A DNA stretch of 59,517 nt from Pseudomonadota bacterium (GTDB lineage Bacteria; Pseudomonadota; Gammaproteobacteria; Burkholderiales; Gallionellaceae), in the NCBI GenBank assembly GCA_026399735.1, contig JAPLQK010000110.1, positions 1 through 59,517 on the forward strand. The letters are read 5' to 3'. Made by a program: the position numbers and the translations under genes. Shown here in pieces: positions 37,123-47,616 of this stretch (position 1 is the stretch's first letter; every line of letters begins with the position of its first letter). The notes beneath the pieces were generated by a model. The model was not told the DNA's origin. It did not search any database and saw only the letters and a program-made list of their open reading frames with translations.

Positions 37123-38766
37123 GAACCTGCTCACTGCGCCCTGCAATTCACGGGCTAATTGTTCCAGCCGCACAATCTCATGTGTATTCGATTCTACCGC
37201 AGCATAGTTTTCTTCAGACATCTGTGCAATCTTTTCTACGTTGCGCGCTATCTCGTTGCTGGCCAGACTTTGCTCATTGACTGAGGCGGCAATATCGCTC
37301 ACGCCACCACTGGATTGCTCAACCAACAAACCCGCTTCAGTCAAGACACTGGCTACGCGCTCCACCTGCTCGGAGGTTGCCTGCAAGGAACGCAGGCCGC
37401 TTTGCACGGTGGCCTCGACATGCGTTGATTTCTGATTCAGCGAATTGGTTACACGATCGATTTCGTTGGCTGACTGTGCAGATTTTTCAGCCAGTTTGCG
37501 CACTTCATCCGCCACCACCGCAAATCCCCTGCCCTGTTCGCCTGCGCGCGCCGCCTCAATCGCTGCATTCAATGCCAGCAGATTGGTCTGATCGGCAATA
37601 TCCTTGACCTGCTGCGTCATGCCGGCAATCGCCCGGGTACTGTCAACGAACTCTTTGACGGAGCCTGCAATTAACTGGACTGCATCCTGTACGCGCCCAA
37701 TCTCTCCTATCATGCCGGTCACATTCTGATTGCCAAGCCGGGTTTGCTGCAAACTTTTTTCTGACAATTTGCGCACATCTTCGGTATTGCTAGCCACCAG
37801 ATTGATACTGACGGTAATTTCTTCAATCGCAGCCGCAGTGGAGGCGGCCGCTTCTGTCTGAGTCTGAGAGCCTTGCGATATCTGCCTGGAGGCATCGGAA
37901 AGATTGACCGCAGTACTGGAAACCGTATTGGCGCTGTTCCCCACCTGGCGGATGATATTCGCAAATCCGTCGATCAGGCCGTTATAGGCGATCGAAGCCT
38001 GCGCCACCTCGTCGCTGCCATGCACTGTCACACGGCGGGACAAATCGCCATCCGCCGCCGTGCGTGTCATCGCATCGCGCATGTCGCCGGTGGAACGAGA
38101 TACCCCGGCAATGATGGAATATCCCAGGCCAGACGCTGCGGCCAGCATAAACAACACGCCGCCGAACAGCATTATTTCCGCGTTGTGCGCGGATTCCATG
38201 GCGGCTTCATAAGCCTGTTTCGCTTTTTCGTTCTCATGCTCGGCCACCGCATGGCCTTTCACCATGGCGGCATCCAAAAGCGGGTTAACCTTTTTCGACA
38301 ACAGCACCCCGGCTTCTTCAAACTTGCCATCCTTGACGGCCTGAATACCCAACAGCAAGCCATCGTTGGAGTATGCCGCGCGCGCTTCTTTAAATTCGGC
38401 TAAAGTCCGCTTGCCTTCTTCGCTGTGGGTGTCTTTTTCCATCTCGGCAAATAACTCGTCTATCCTGGTCGCATTCTCTGCGATGGCTTCCAGATGCCTG
38501 GCGGTAGGATGGTCGTGCAGTTTCGAGGCAGGATTGGCGGGGTCATGCTGCATCGCACGCATCAGTTGCGCGCGATTATCTGCGATGGCATACATCAGCT
38601 TATTGACTGAGCGTATCAGGTGGATGCGCCGCACTGCAATGTCTTCAGTGGCGGCTTGCAGATGGGCAATCCCCATATAGGCAGCAGTCGCAACGAGGAC
38701 GCCGATCACCATGATCACACTCACCAGCATCGTTAAACGCGCCTTGATCGTCATATTGCCTAACAT
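37114..38766 (-). CDS. Transmembrane chemoreceptor, four-helix-bundle type
   Basis: 550 residues. Membrane segment near 10-30, periplasmic ~160-residue helical domain of the 4HB_MCP type ([45 protein letters not shown]), second membrane segment near 195-218, HAMP, and a signalling domain with the standard hairpin [21 protein letters not shown]. No C-terminal pentapeptide; it ends in AVSRFKV. Its signalling half is nearly identical to the next receptor, indicating tandem duplication followed by divergence of the sensor. The ligand is unknown. AAGGAG precedes the ATG. Confidence 0.92.
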   Translation of the reverse strand: MLGNMTIKARLTMLVSVIMVIGVLVATAAYMGIAHLQAATEDIAVRRIHLIRSVNKLMYAIADNRAQLMRAMQHDPANPASKLHDHPTARHLEAIAENATRIDELFAEMEKDTHSEEGKRTLAEFKEARAAYSNDGLLLGIQAVKDGKFEEAGVLLSKKVNPLLDAAMVKGHAVAEHENEKAKQAYEAAMESAHNAEIMLFGGVLFMLAAASGLGYSIIAGVSRSTGDMRDAMTRTAADGDLSRRVTVHGSDEVAQASIAYNGLIDGFANIIRQVGNSANTVSSTAVNLSDASRQISQGSQTQTEAAASTAAAIEEITVSINLVASNTEDVRKLSEKSLQQTRLGNQNVTGMIGEIGRVQDAVQLIAGSVKEFVDSTRAIAGMTQQVKDIADQTNLLALNAAIEAARAGEQGRGFAVVADEVRKLAEKSAQSANEIDRVTNSLNQKSTHVEATVQSGLRSLQATSEQVERVASVLTEAGLLVEQSSGGVSDIAASVNEQSLASNEIARNVEKIAQMSEENYAAVESNTHEIVRLEQLARELQGAVSRFKV

Positions 38767-38780
38767 TTAAATCTCCTTGT

Positions 38781-38837
38781 AAAGGAAGAGTGAAGGGAGA
38801 AGGGAGAAGCCCTTGCACTCCCTTATCCCTTATCCGC
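38781..38837. repeat. G/A-C/T-rich hairpin repeat, copy 5 (mcp-mcp gap)
   Basis: Starts AAGGAAGAGTGAAGGGAGAA, then AGCCCTTGCACTCCCTTATC, filling the gap between two receptor genes. The TTATCCCTTATCCGCTTAAA end matches the tandem unit of copy 4. Confidence 0.7.
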
Positions 38838-40460
38838 TTAAACCCTGAACCGGCTCACTGCAGTTTGTAACTCGCGTGCCAACTGCTCCAACCGCACGAT
38901 GTCCTGCGAATTGGATTCGACAGCGGCGTGATTTTCTTCAGACATCTGCGCAATTTTTTCGACATTGCGCGCGATCTCGTTGCTGGCCAGACTCTGCTCG
39001 TTGACCGATGCCGAGATATCATTGACACCATGACTGGACTGCTCGACCGCTACGCCCGCTTCAGTCAGCACCACAGAGACACGCTCGACTTGCGCCTGAG
39101 TAGCCGCCAGGGAACGCAGCCCACTTTGCACGGTCGCTTCCACATCGCCCGATTTTTGATTCAGAGAATTGGTGACACGGTCGATTTCGTTGGCCGACTG
39201 TGCAGATTTCTCCGCCAGTTTACGCACCTCATCCGCCACCACCGCGAAACCGCGTCCCTGTTCACCGGCGCGCGCCGCCTCAATCGCCGCATTCAAGGCC
39301 AGCAGATTGGTCTGATCGGCAATGTCCTTGACCTGCTGGGTCATGCCGGCAATCGCACGGGTACTGTCGACGAATTCCTTGACCGATCCTGCAATCTGAT
39401 TGACCGCCTGCTGCACCCGTTCAATCTCGCCTATCATGGCAGTCACATCCTGATTTCCCAGCCGGGTTTGCTGCAAACTCTTTTCAGAGAGTTTACGCAC
39501 ATCCTCGCTGTTGCTGGCCACCGAATTGATGCTCACAGTGATTTCTTCAACCGCAGCGGCGGTTGAGGCGGCAGCTTCACTTTGCGCCTGTGAACTCTGG
39601 GCGATCTGCAATGATGAACTGGACAAGTTGGCTGCCGTGCCGGACACCGTGCCGGCGCTGCTGATAACCTGGCGAATGATCGCTGCGAATCCCTCGATCA
39701 ACCCGTTAAAAGCGGTGGCGGCCTGACCGATTTCGTCCGTACCATAAACTTTAGCCCGCGCACTCAGATCGCCATCTGCGGCCATTTTCACCATCACGCC
39801 GCGCAATTCGTCCACCGAGCGGTTGATTCCCGATATGACTGAATAAGCAAAGAAACCTGCCAGCAACGCACCCAGAATCAGCACACCCACCGACACCTTA
39901 TGCGACAGCGCTTCATCCGCCAGCGCCTCATCGTACAACTTCACCGCCTCGGTCTCCTGCAGCTTGAGCAATGCATCCAGCGATTCCTTCAAAGGGCCAT
40001 ACAAAGGGCGGATAGACTGCACCTGAATGCGTTTGATCGCCTCCACATCATTCGCTTTCATCGCCGCAAGCGCCGGCTTAATGCCCTCATCAACAAAGCG
40101 GGTGCGTGCTTCAACAAAATTCTTGGCCAGCACCTTTTCCTCTTCAGTCAGATAGGTTGCCATATAGGCATCCCACAACTTATTGATTTCATTGCGGTTA
40201 TCTTCAATCTCCTGAATACCCTTTTGCATGGTTTCCGGTTGAATGATGCCGTTGCCGATCGCGATACGGTTACGCAGATTTTTTCGCGCGATGCCGTTCA
40301 GTTGCTCTACAGGGATCATCCGGTCTTGATAGACCGAATTCAACGCATTGAGCGTCTTGTTGCTGGTGTAATAATCGATCCCCGCAACGATCAACTGAAA
40401 CACAAACAAAGACATCAGCAGCGTCACCAGCCTGGTTTTAATTTTCATATCATTCAACAT
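38838..40460 (-). CDS. Transmembrane chemoreceptor, four-helix-bundle type (paralogue)
   Basis: 540 residues. First membrane segment near 10-30, periplasmic helical sensor ([37 protein letters not shown]), second segment near 188-210, HAMP and a canonical signalling domain ending AVSRFRV. The periplasmic domain differs from the 550-residue neighbour although both have the length and helical pattern of 4HB_MCP sensors. No pentapeptide tail. The signalling regions of the two genes share long identical stretches, which could recombine. AAGGGGGA precedes the ATG. Confidence 0.92.
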   Translation of the reverse strand: MLNDMKIKTRLVTLLMSLFVFQLIVAGIDYYTSNKTLNALNSVYQDRMIPVEQLNGIARKNLRNRIAIGNGIIQPETMQKGIQEIEDNRNEINKLWDAYMATYLTEEEKVLAKNFVEARTRFVDEGIKPALAAMKANDVEAIKRIQVQSIRPLYGPLKESLDALLKLQETEAVKLYDEALADEALSHKVSVGVLILGALLAGFFAYSVISGINRSVDELRGVMVKMAADGDLSARAKVYGTDEIGQAATAFNGLIEGFAAIIRQVISSAGTVSGTAANLSSSSLQIAQSSQAQSEAAASTAAAVEEITVSINSVASNSEDVRKLSEKSLQQTRLGNQDVTAMIGEIERVQQAVNQIAGSVKEFVDSTRAIAGMTQQVKDIADQTNLLALNAAIEAARAGEQGRGFAVVADEVRKLAEKSAQSANEIDRVTNSLNQKSGDVEATVQSGLRSLAATQAQVERVSVVLTEAGVAVEQSSHGVNDISASVNEQSLASNEIARNVEKIAQMSEENHAAVESNSQDIVRLEQLARELQTAVSRFRV

Positions 40461-40493
40461 CTCAATCCCCCTTATATAAACAATCGCTGGCAG

Positions 40494-42563
40494 CTATTTT
40501 TGCGCGCACTTAGTCAACGGATAACCGGCTCTGCTCAACTCATCGGCAGATTTCGCCAGTTCTTTAGCAGCCGCCCTGGCATCCTGCACTGACTGCACGT
40601 TGTGACTGACGAGGCCGGAAATACGTTCCAGGCTGTGCGTAGCCCCCTCACCGGCCGCCGACTGATCGCGAGAAGCATTCGCAATATGCTCGACGCGTTG
40701 CGCCACATTGACAGCCGCGCCCATGATTTCCTTCAAACCTTCACCGTTTTTGCGTATCAGCGCAATGCCGGTCTCCACCTCGCCGACGGCACTGTGCATC
40801 GAATTCACTGCCGCATTGGAAATAGCCGTGATCTCGCCAATCGTCGTGGCAATATCCCGCGTGCTGGTGGCTGTGCGCTCCGCCAGTTTACGCACTTCAT
40901 CGGCCACTACCGCAAAACCACGCCCCTGCTCGCCGGCGCGCGCTGCCTCGATCGCAGCATTCAACGCCAGCAGATTGGTTTGTTCTGCGATATCCTTGAT
41001 GGCATTGGCGATGCTGCCGATCTTCTGGATAGATGCGCCAAGATCAGCGATCGCCCTGCTGGATGCGTCCACGGTTTGCGCCACTTTGCCGGTTGCCGTA
41101 ATACTCAGCTCCATGTTCTTATTATTTTCCTCGACGATGCTCTGCATCGCCCTGGCATCGTTAAGCGAATCCGCAGCCATGCGTGCGACTTCCGCGACGG
41201 ATTGACTGAATTGCTCCATCGTGGCGGCGATACTCTGAATATGGTCCTGCTCAGTCACGGCATTTTCAGCCACGCCAGTCACCCGGCCATCCACGTCGTT
41301 GATGCATCCCTGAATGTAAGCGACAGGGGTGACAATTTCATCCACCATGGTGCGCAAATAACATTGCATGGATTGGATTTCGCACAGCAACTTGCCCATC
41401 TCATCCTGTATCGTCACGTCAAGTTCGGTTTCAAGATTACCTTCCATGATATTGCGAAACTCTCTGTCTACATCAGCAAGTGGTTTGCGTATAAATTTAT
41501 CTACACAAAAACCGATGAAGAAATACAGGAACACCTGCAACAGCAACTGCCCTGTCACCATATGCAGCTCCATACGGTGAACACGTGCAAAGTCCGGTTT
41601 GAGATCGATCACAATATCGGATGCGCCCAAAACAACATGCTCCGCCACGAGATGGCAGGAAGTGCAATCCGTGCCGTGGAAATTTTTACTGGCCAGATAA
41701 GGCGTCACCACGCGCAGCTCGGGATCCCCCGCCGTATCAATCACAATTTTCTGCTGTTTACTCGCCAGAACCTGACGTTGCACATCATCAACCACCCCTT
41801 CTTCGGGCGATCCGGCACCGAATTGTGCAACCAGCTCAGGCGCACGAACCACGCGCGCCGACTTGACGTTGCCTGACGAAGTGACCTTTTCGATCATCAA
41901 CTTGCGATTGTTCACTTCGCTAATCTGCCCGGTCACCATCAACATATTTGCGCTGTCGATGATCTGATTGGCGATTAAATCGCCTTTTGCAGCGGAATTG
42001 TTTAAGACATCCTGCTTTTGCGCATCGGTCACGTACATTTGCGCCAGCGTTAAAATCACCAGCAGCGGGATTTGAATCGCGGTCTGCAACTTTCCTTTCA
42101 TCGACCAGTTTTTAATCTTGAAGCGTTCATATTTGGAGACGATCTGGCGACCCGATTGATTCAGTTCGCGATACAACGTTTCCGCCTGAGCAATCTGATT
42201 ACGCGTGGGCGCTTTGCGCACCGATACATAACCAATAATTTTACCGCCTTCGATGACAGGTGAGACGGTTGCACGCACCCAATAGTGATCACCACTCTTG
42301 CAGCGGTTCTTCACCATACCGCGCCAGGGGCGTTCAGCTTTCAGCGCATCCCACAGCCATTTGAATGCCTGCGGCGGCATGTCAGGATGGCGCACGATGT
42401 TGTGGCTTTTGCCGATCAGTTCGGCACGTGTATAGCCGGATATCCCGGTGAACGCATCATTGGTATAGGTGATAATGCCACGAGTATCGGTTTTGGTGAT
42501 CAACACCGTACCATTCGGAAAAAGCACTTCCTTTTGTGTCACGTGAGCGTGCTTGTTTTGCAT
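40494..42563 (-). CDS. Chemoreceptor with cytoplasmic PAS and periplasmic CxxCH haem domain
   Basis: 689 residues. Aer-type PAS (15-118; [19 protein letters not shown]), membrane segment near 160-178, periplasmic domain 180-335 with a c-type haem motif CTSCH (C300-H304), second membrane segment near 337-354, HAMP, a longer signalling domain with the standard hairpin tip. The periplasmic part resembles DUF3365/Tll0287-type haem sensors seen in histidine kinases and receptors. It should be exported and loaded with haem by the cytochrome c maturation system. Two sensing inputs (cytoplasmic PAS and periplasmic haem) suggest redox, oxygen or NO taxis. Its haem domain is related to the next gene's. 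Confidence 0.88.
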   Translation of the reverse strand: MQNKHAHVTQKEVLFPNGTVLITKTDTRGIITYTNDAFTGISGYTRAELIGKSHNIVRHPDMPPQAFKWLWDALKAERPWRGMVKNRCKSGDHYWVRATVSPVIEGGKIIGYVSVRKAPTRNQIAQAETLYRELNQSGRQIVSKYERFKIKNWSMKGKLQTAIQIPLLVILTLAQMYVTDAQKQDVLNNSAAKGDLIANQIIDSANMLMVTGQISEVNNRKLMIEKVTSSGNVKSARVVRAPELVAQFGAGSPEEGVVDDVQRQVLASKQQKIVIDTAGDPELRVVTPYLASKNFHGTDCTSCHLVAEHVVLGASDIVIDLKPDFARVHRMELHMVTGQLLLQVFLYFFIGFCVDKFIRKPLADVDREFRNIMEGNLETELDVTIQDEMGKLLCEIQSMQCYLRTMVDEIVTPVAYIQGCINDVDGRVTGVAENAVTEQDHIQSIAATMEQFSQSVAEVARMAADSLNDARAMQSIVEENNKNMELSITATGKVAQTVDASSRAIADLGASIQKIGSIANAIKDIAEQTNLLALNAAIEAARAGEQGRGFAVVADEVRKLAERTATSTRDIATTIGEITAISNAAVNSMHSAVGEVETGIALIRKNGEGLKEIMGAAVNVAQRVEHIANASRDQSAAGEGATHSLERISGLVSHNVQSVQDARAAAKELAKSADELSRAGYPLTKCAQK

Positions 42564-42604
42564 AAATGTTCCTGTTTACAGTTTCCGGTTTCCGGTTTCC
42601 TGTG

Positions 42605-44239
42605 TTAAACCTTGAATCTTCCCACCGTTTTGGAAAGATTTTCTGAAATCAGTTTCATCTGACCGGTTTCTTCCACCGAGCGCTTAACCACTTGATTGCT
42701 GCTGTTTGCCATACTGGCGATGCGTTCAACATTGCGGGCGATTTCCTGACTGGCATCACGCTGCTGATTGATAGAACCTACGATTTCCTCCAGACCGCGA
42801 TTGACGCCATCAACTGAATCACTGGAAGCGTTCAGCACGCCCGTGACCTCACTGATATGCGCCTTGCTGCCTTGCAAGGCAACGATACCGCGCTGTATGG
42901 TTTTATCAACCTGCACCGATTGCACACCTATGGTTTGCGTTACTTCATCAATCTGCGATGCGGACAATGCGGACTTTTCAGCCAGCTTGCGCACTTCATC
43001 TGCCACGACGGCAAAGCCACGCCCCTGCTCACCGGCACGCGCAGCTTCAATTGCAGCATTCAATGCCAGCAGATTGGTTTGCTCGGCAATGTCGCGTACT
43101 TGCTGGGTCATATTGGTAATACTCTGAGTATTGCTGACAAACACACTGACTGAACTGGCGATTTCATTGACGGCACGCTCGACCTGTTCCAGCTCATGCA
43201 TCATCTCTTGCAGACTGCGCTGGCCTTGATGTGCGCGCTCAGCACTTTCCCCGGATAACTTGGCGACATGACCGGCACTTTCGGCCACGCGATTGATGCT
43301 CTGACTGACCTGACTCACCGCGCTTGAGGTACTGGATGCCGCATCGGTTTGCAGTTGCAATCCGTGCGCGATTTCTCCGGCATTTTCAGCCAGCCGCTGC
43401 GCTGACGAGACAACCTGCCCGGCATGGCCTTCGACCTGACTTACGATAACCTGGAAACTCTGCGCCAGATCGTTAAATGCCTGCGCCGTTTTGCCGATTT
43501 CATCCCCGCTATGGACAATGGCACGCTTAGAAAGATCACCGCTGGTCTGCATGGCCTGCATCGTGAGTTGCAACTCAAGCGCAGGGCGCGTCATGAAACC
43601 GATCAGCCAGCCGATAATGAAATACAGGAACACTTGCACGACCAGCTGAGCACCCCACAACGCATAATTTGCGCGGTGTATCATCGCAAATTCATCCGAC
43701 AGGTCAAACGTAATACTTGCCGCGCCATTCACCGTTCCCTCGGTGACGTTATGGCACATCAGGCAATTGGTGCCGCGAAACTCCTTGAGTGCAATAAAAG
43801 GCACAACCACACGCAGGGAACGTTTTTCGCTATTTTCAGATAATCTGGTTTGTACGCGGGCGGTGTCGAGCGCGGCATGATCCATCGCGTCGGTCGCTTG
43901 TTCCGAGGGCATTCCCGGACCGAATTGATCCTGAACGGGCTTGTTGCGTATCACACGCAATTCATTAACCTTATCCGATGCGGCCATTTTCTTAATGTAT
44001 AAGGCGCGCTGCTCGGTGTCGCTGATAATACCGTTAATCATCAGCATGTTAAGGCCATTCAATACGCCGTCCGCCGACACCAGCGCCTTTTGCTTTGCCT
44101 GTTCGAGCACCTGATTTTCGAACTTATCCAACGCTGTTTGCTGAGCGATGGACATCACCACCAGCAGGATAAATTGTATGGGAAACTGTAATTTGTTCTT
44201 AAGGGAGAGACTACTCCACCAATTGTTCATATCAAGCAT
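42605..44239 (-). CDS. Chemoreceptor with periplasmic CxxCH haem domain
   Basis: 544 residues. Membrane segment 16-34, periplasmic domain ~35-190 with c-type haem motif CLMCH (C159-H163), second membrane segment near 194-214, HAMP, and signalling domain with [21 protein letters not shown]. The sensor resembles that of the adjacent 689-residue receptor (shared [19 protein letters not shown] / [13 protein letters not shown] pattern), but it has no PAS domain. It is the first gene of the long minus-strand chemotaxis array and has a strong sigma-28 promoter 38 bases upstream. Expected role: redox or dissolved-gas taxis through periplasmic haem. Confidence 0.9.
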   Translation of the reverse strand: MLDMNNWWSSLSLKNKLQFPIQFILLVVMSIAQQTALDKFENQVLEQAKQKALVSADGVLNGLNMLMINGIISDTEQRALYIKKMAASDKVNELRVIRNKPVQDQFGPGMPSEQATDAMDHAALDTARVQTRLSENSEKRSLRVVVPFIALKEFRGTNCLMCHNVTEGTVNGAASITFDLSDEFAMIHRANYALWGAQLVVQVFLYFIIGWLIGFMTRPALELQLTMQAMQTSGDLSKRAIVHSGDEIGKTAQAFNDLAQSFQVIVSQVEGHAGQVVSSAQRLAENAGEIAHGLQLQTDAASSTSSAVSQVSQSINRVAESAGHVAKLSGESAERAHQGQRSLQEMMHELEQVERAVNEIASSVSVFVSNTQSITNMTQQVRDIAEQTNLLALNAAIEAARAGEQGRGFAVVADEVRKLAEKSALSASQIDEVTQTIGVQSVQVDKTIQRGIVALQGSKAHISEVTGVLNASSDSVDGVNRGLEEIVGSINQQRDASQEIARNVERIASMANSSNQVVKRSVEETGQMKLISENLSKTVGRFKV

Positions 44240-44276
44240 CCCCTGAAAAACTGTTATTTTTGTGCCCTATTGTACG

Positions 44277-44303
44277 GTAACGGCAAAAAATGACACTTCT
44301 TTA
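44277..44303 (-). promoter_or_regulatory. Sigma-28 (FliA) promoter at head of the chemotaxis array
   Basis: On the minus strand TAAAGAAG (44296-44303), an 11-base spacer, and GCCGTTAC (44277-44284). This fits TAAAGTTT-N11-GCCGATAA with correct spacing; GCCG and most of TAAAG are exact. It lies 37 bases before the ATG of the haem receptor. Confidence 0.75.
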
Positions 44304-44713
44304 GGGGGATATGGAAAATAAATATTCCCCCCAAAAAAAACCTGACATGCGCAAGCCGATGCCAAGCGCCCCCGGCGGATTTCTCACGGTGCCGACTGAC
44401 AAGTTTCCTGCAACAATCCGGTCATTTCAGCCAGGCAGCCGATACCGGAAAACAGATTAGCCGTTAAACATGGAAGTCCCGCTGCTTTTGTGCCATGATT
44501 CACTGCCTGTTTTGTGTTGCTTCGAAGGTTTTGCCTGGCACATCATGCTTATATAAATATTTTCCAATAAAATCAAAGTATTGCATTTTTTCAGGCTTCC
44601 TGATACCCGAAGCGGCGGCATAACAAAAAATAACACTGAATATCGGTGAGCAGTTGCATGGCAATCTTAAAGCTGTTGATACAAAGTCCAACTAACCAAA
44701 TAGACGGGGTGCT
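44304..44713. other. Divergent intergenic region; possible weak sigma-28 site for the GGDEF operon
   Basis: No gene is visible in these 410 bases; the only frame (44500-44691, minus) has no recognisable content or ribosome binding site. Toward the right end, TAAAGCTG (44668-44675), an 11-base spacer and TCCAACTA (44687-44694) form a weak sigma-28-like match 19 bases before the GTG of the GGDEF gene. An AT-rich stretch at about 44550-44590 could hold another promoter. Confidence 0.35.
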
Positions 44714-45703
44714 GTGAAATCAATCGAACTTCTGAGAATGGATTTAGCAATCGAATCCGATTTGCAGAATTTCGTCTGCTTTCTGATGGAAAGTGTAGAA
44801 CGCCTCCAGGGGAATGTTTTTCGTGCTTCACTGGCCTGTCTGAAATTGAATCAGCGCTTTCGTCTGGCGGGCGCCTGTTGCGGCCAAACCTTCCCGGTCA
44901 GCGCGCACCTGAAAAATCATCGTTTGCTGGTTCATTGGGATGAAAATGAGTATCCAATCGTTCAACTGGATACGGCAGAACCACCTATGATCGACCAGTT
45001 GCGTGATTACCTGCGCAAATCCACCGAATCCATCGATCCGGAAATTCTGATTCAACGCAATGAGGCGATGGCGCACCATTTGCATGAAACGCAGGTGCGC
45101 GCCGAACAGGAATTGGCCGGTTTGGAAGCCAAATTATTGCATCGTCAGACCCAGTTACAGATTTCAATACGTCAGGCTGAAACAGATCCGCTGACCGGCT
45201 TGCTCAACCGCCGTGCTTTTGACGAAAAACTGGATCTGGCGTTTCGCCACACCATGCGGCAAAAAAGTTCGCCGCTGTCGCTCATGATGCTGGATCTTGA
45301 TTATTTCAAGGACATCAACGATGAACATGGGCACCAGTATGGTGATAACTATTTGATTAAAATGGCAAAAATTATACTCAGCGTCATTCGCGAAGATGTG
45401 GATTACGCATTCCGTTTTGGCGGAGATGAATTTGCCATGATGATCCACTCCGACTATGTCACTGCCTGCGATAAAGCAAGACAAGTGATACAGCAGATGG
45501 ATGGCCGTGTCAGCATAGGCATCTCGACCATAGGGTCACACAGACATGACGATCTGACTCTGGAAGCGTTTATCCATCAGGCGGATAGCTCCCTGTACGA
45601 GGCAAAGCATCGGGGACGCGGTCGCGCAGTGGTGGGCGGATGCAGCATAAATGATGCCAAACTTTGTGGAACCGTATGCGCAATGAAAGAGTCCGGTGTC
45701 TGA
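44714..45703 (+). CDS. Diguanylate cyclase with uncharacterised N-terminal helical domain
   Basis: 329 residues. The N-terminal ~150 residues are soluble, have no known sensor motif and end in a coiled coil (QVRAEQELAGLEAKLLHRQTQ). The GGDEF domain follows from ~155 with TDPLTGLLNRRAF, LDLDYFKDINDEHGH and active-site GGDEF (236-240). It should make c-di-GMP. A canonical RxxD inhibitory site is not present at the usual position. The GTG start follows GGGG. Its stop overlaps the start of the RsbT/X-like gene, so it is coupled to a partner-switching module and is the likely output enzyme. Confidence 0.88.
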   Translation: MKSIELLRMDLAIESDLQNFVCFLMESVERLQGNVFRASLACLKLNQRFRLAGACCGQTFPVSAHLKNHRLLVHWDENEYPIVQLDTAEPPMIDQLRDYLRKSTESIDPEILIQRNEAMAHHLHETQVRAEQELAGLEAKLLHRQTQLQISIRQAETDPLTGLLNRRAFDEKLDLAFRHTMRQKSSPLSLMMLDLDYFKDINDEHGHQYGDNYLIKMAKIILSVIREDVDYAFRFGGDEFAMMIHSDYVTACDKARQVIQQMDGRVSIGISTIGSHRHDDLTLEAFIHQADSSLYEAKHRGRGRAVVGGCSINDAKLCGTVCAMKESGV

Positions 45704-46733
45704 CGTATTCGACAGTGCAGTTGATTGCAAACTGCTATTCAATAACGCAACGCAAAGCGAAAGCGCCCTGATTCTGCTGCGCTCGAAACTGACTGCGATC
45801 ACCCGGCGTCTCGGCGTGAGCAGCCTGAAGCGAGAAAATTTACTGCTGGTTGCTTCAGAGCTGGTCAGCAATAACGTCAAACACGCCGCCGGGAGAGGCA
45901 TGGTGCAACTATGGCAACAGCCGGGGCGCGTACTGGATCTGCTTTCGCTGGACTACGGCCCTGGCATCCCTGATCTTTCAACAGCCGAAGCAGATGGATA
46001 TTCGACGTCCAGCACATTGGGCAAGGGCCTGGGTGCAATCCGCCGTTTGAGCGATGAATCGTATATCTATACACAACGCTCAGGTCAGCTGAAAAAATGG
46101 ACCGGCACGGTGATACTTGCCCGCTTCTATCTGGACCAGGAATGCAAGGAAGCAAAGTCAGGTTTCAAATTCGGTTTGTACTCACGCGCGCTGTCTGACG
46201 AACGTTACAACGGCGATCGAATCTATCTGCAAAGAACCGGAAAATTATTGCGCTGGCTGCATCTGGACGGGTTGGGACACGGCGAAGAGGCGCAAGAGGC
46301 AACGGCCGACCTGGCGGCTCACCTGATCAACTACGAATCACCCGAGAGCATCCTGTCAACGGTGGACAGGCAACTCACAACCACGCGCGGCGCTGTCGCC
46401 ATCACCGGCGAAATTGATCTGGCTAAATTTACGCTACGCCTGTCCGGGGTGGGCGATATGAGTGCGCATATATACAATCAGGAACAGATTCAGCAAATCA
46501 CATTTGCGCCCGGAATTCTGGGTCGGGAACATCGTTCTGCGACAGTATTTCAGACCGATTTTGGCAAAAAATCTGTCATCGTCACCGCGAGCGATGGCAT
46601 ACGCAGAAATTGGGACATGGCCAATTTTTCCGGCTTGTTCAACCAGCATCCGCAGTTGATTGCGTATACGCTGGGTAATATCATGGGGCGGATCTCGGAT
46701 GATCAGTCAGTTTGCGTTTGTACAATAGGATAA
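45696..46733 (+). CDS. RsbT-like kinase fused to RsbX/SpoIIE-like phosphatase
   Basis: 345 residues. Residues ~20-140 form a small HATPase of the RsbT/RsbW type: N-box ELVSNNVKHA (N60), G1 DYGPGIPDL, G2 GKGLGAIRRL. Residues ~150-345 form a PP2C-like phosphatase with LDGLGHGEEA and TASDGIRRNW, as in RsbX and SpoIIE. In Bacillus stressosomes, RsbT phosphorylates RsbR and RsbS and RsbX reverses this. Here both activities would be in one chain. The start is GTG at 45696, overlapping the GGDEF gene stop by eight bases. RsbR- and RsbS-like genes follow. Confidence 0.82.
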   Translation: MSDVFDSAVDCKLLFNNATQSESALILLRSKLTAITRRLGVSSLKRENLLLVASELVSNNVKHAAGRGMVQLWQQPGRVLDLLSLDYGPGIPDLSTAEADGYSTSSTLGKGLGAIRRLSDESYIYTQRSGQLKKWTGTVILARFYLDQECKEAKSGFKFGLYSRALSDERYNGDRIYLQRTGKLLRWLHLDGLGHGEEAQEATADLAAHLINYESPESILSTVDRQLTTTRGAVAITGEIDLAKFTLRLSGVGDMSAHIYNQEQIQQITFAPGILGREHRSATVFQTDFGKKSVIVTASDGIRRNWDMANFSGLFNQHPQLIAYTLGNIMGRISDDQSVCVCTIG

Positions 46734-46752
46734 TCGGATAAAGGAAAAAATA

Positions 46753-47616
46753 ATGACGCAAGAGTTCAGCGAGAAATTGGTCACATTGTTCAGTTTGAAA
46801 ATCGGCAATATTTCCGGGCAACTGGAAGAAACCGGGCGGGAATTCTTCTGTGCGGATAATAAACTGATGGATGAGGACGAAATCGCCGATCTCTCCTGCG
46901 AATTCGTCAACCTGATCGTCGGCTTGCTGAGCGCCAAAGATCCGAATAAACGCACCTCGCCGCAATTTCACGCGCTGGAGATGTTCTTTTCGGGGTTTGC
47001 GCAACGCATGTTGATGCGCGGCGGCAATGTGGAAGATGTGGTGCGTTATGCGCAGCAGTTGCAATACAGCCTGATTACCGCACTGGAAAGCGACAGCGGA
47101 ATCATCTTTACCCAGTCGCGTTCGGTACTGCTGTATTTCGCGCAACTGTTCGACGAACTGATCATGGCAATCTTTCGCACCTATCTTGGCGAGCGTGAAA
47201 GAACGCTCAAAGCGCAGGAAGCCGAATTGCGCGAGACCTCCACCCCGATTACTGAAATATGGGATGGCGTGTTGACGCTACCCATCATCGGCACATTAGA
47301 CTCAAGTCGAACCATGCTGGTCATGGAGGCGTTGCTTAACCGCATTGCCAAAGACCATGCACGCGCTGTCGTGATGGATTTAACCGGCGTGAAGAATATC
47401 GATTCACAGGTTTCGCACCACCTGATTCAAATGGTGCGAGCCGTGCAATTGATGGGCGCGGATGCGATCATCACGGGCATCCACCCGGAAATCGCGCGTG
47501 CGCTGGTCAGCCTGAACATCGATTTGACCGGCATCACAACCCGCGCAAGCCTGTCTGACGGCCTGAAGGAAGCCTTTTTGCGCATGGGCATCCAGGTCAG
47601 CCATAAAGCCGTCTGA
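46753..47616 (+). CDS. RsbR-like stressosome protein (N-terminal sensor plus STAS)
   Basis: 287 residues. A non-haem, globin-like helical N-terminal region (~1-155) precedes a STAS domain (~165-285): PIIGTLDSSRTMLVMEALL, MDLTGVKNIDSQVSHHLI, ITGIHPEIARALVSLNIDL. Positions equivalent to the two RsbRA phosphorylation sites are kept as S218 (IDS) and Thr at 262-263. RsbR proteins build the stressosome core with RsbS and sense input through the N-terminal domain. AAGGA precedes ATG. The stop overlaps the next start by one base (TGATG). Confidence 0.85.
   Translation: MTQEFSEKLVTLFSLKIGNISGQLEETGREFFCADNKLMDEDEIADLSCEFVNLIVGLLSAKDPNKRTSPQFHALEMFFSGFAQRMLMRGGNVEDVVRYAQQLQYSLITALESDSGIIFTQSRSVLLYFAQLFDELIMAIFRTYLGERERTLKAQEAELRETSTPITEIWDGVLTLPIIGTLDSSRTMLVMEALLNRIAKDHARAVVMDLTGVKNIDSQVSHHLIQMVRAVQLMGADAIITGIHPEIARALVSLNIDLTGITTRASLSDGLKEAFLRMGIQVSHKAV

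Noticed and set aside
42581-42600. GTTTCCG tandem repeats before the PAS-haem receptor as a regulatory array
   Set aside because: Only two to three short units in a 41-base gap; more likely simple sequence.
44500-44691. Minus-strand frame of 63 codons in the divergent gap
   Set aside because: No ribosome binding site and no recognisable content; it lies in probable promoter DNA.
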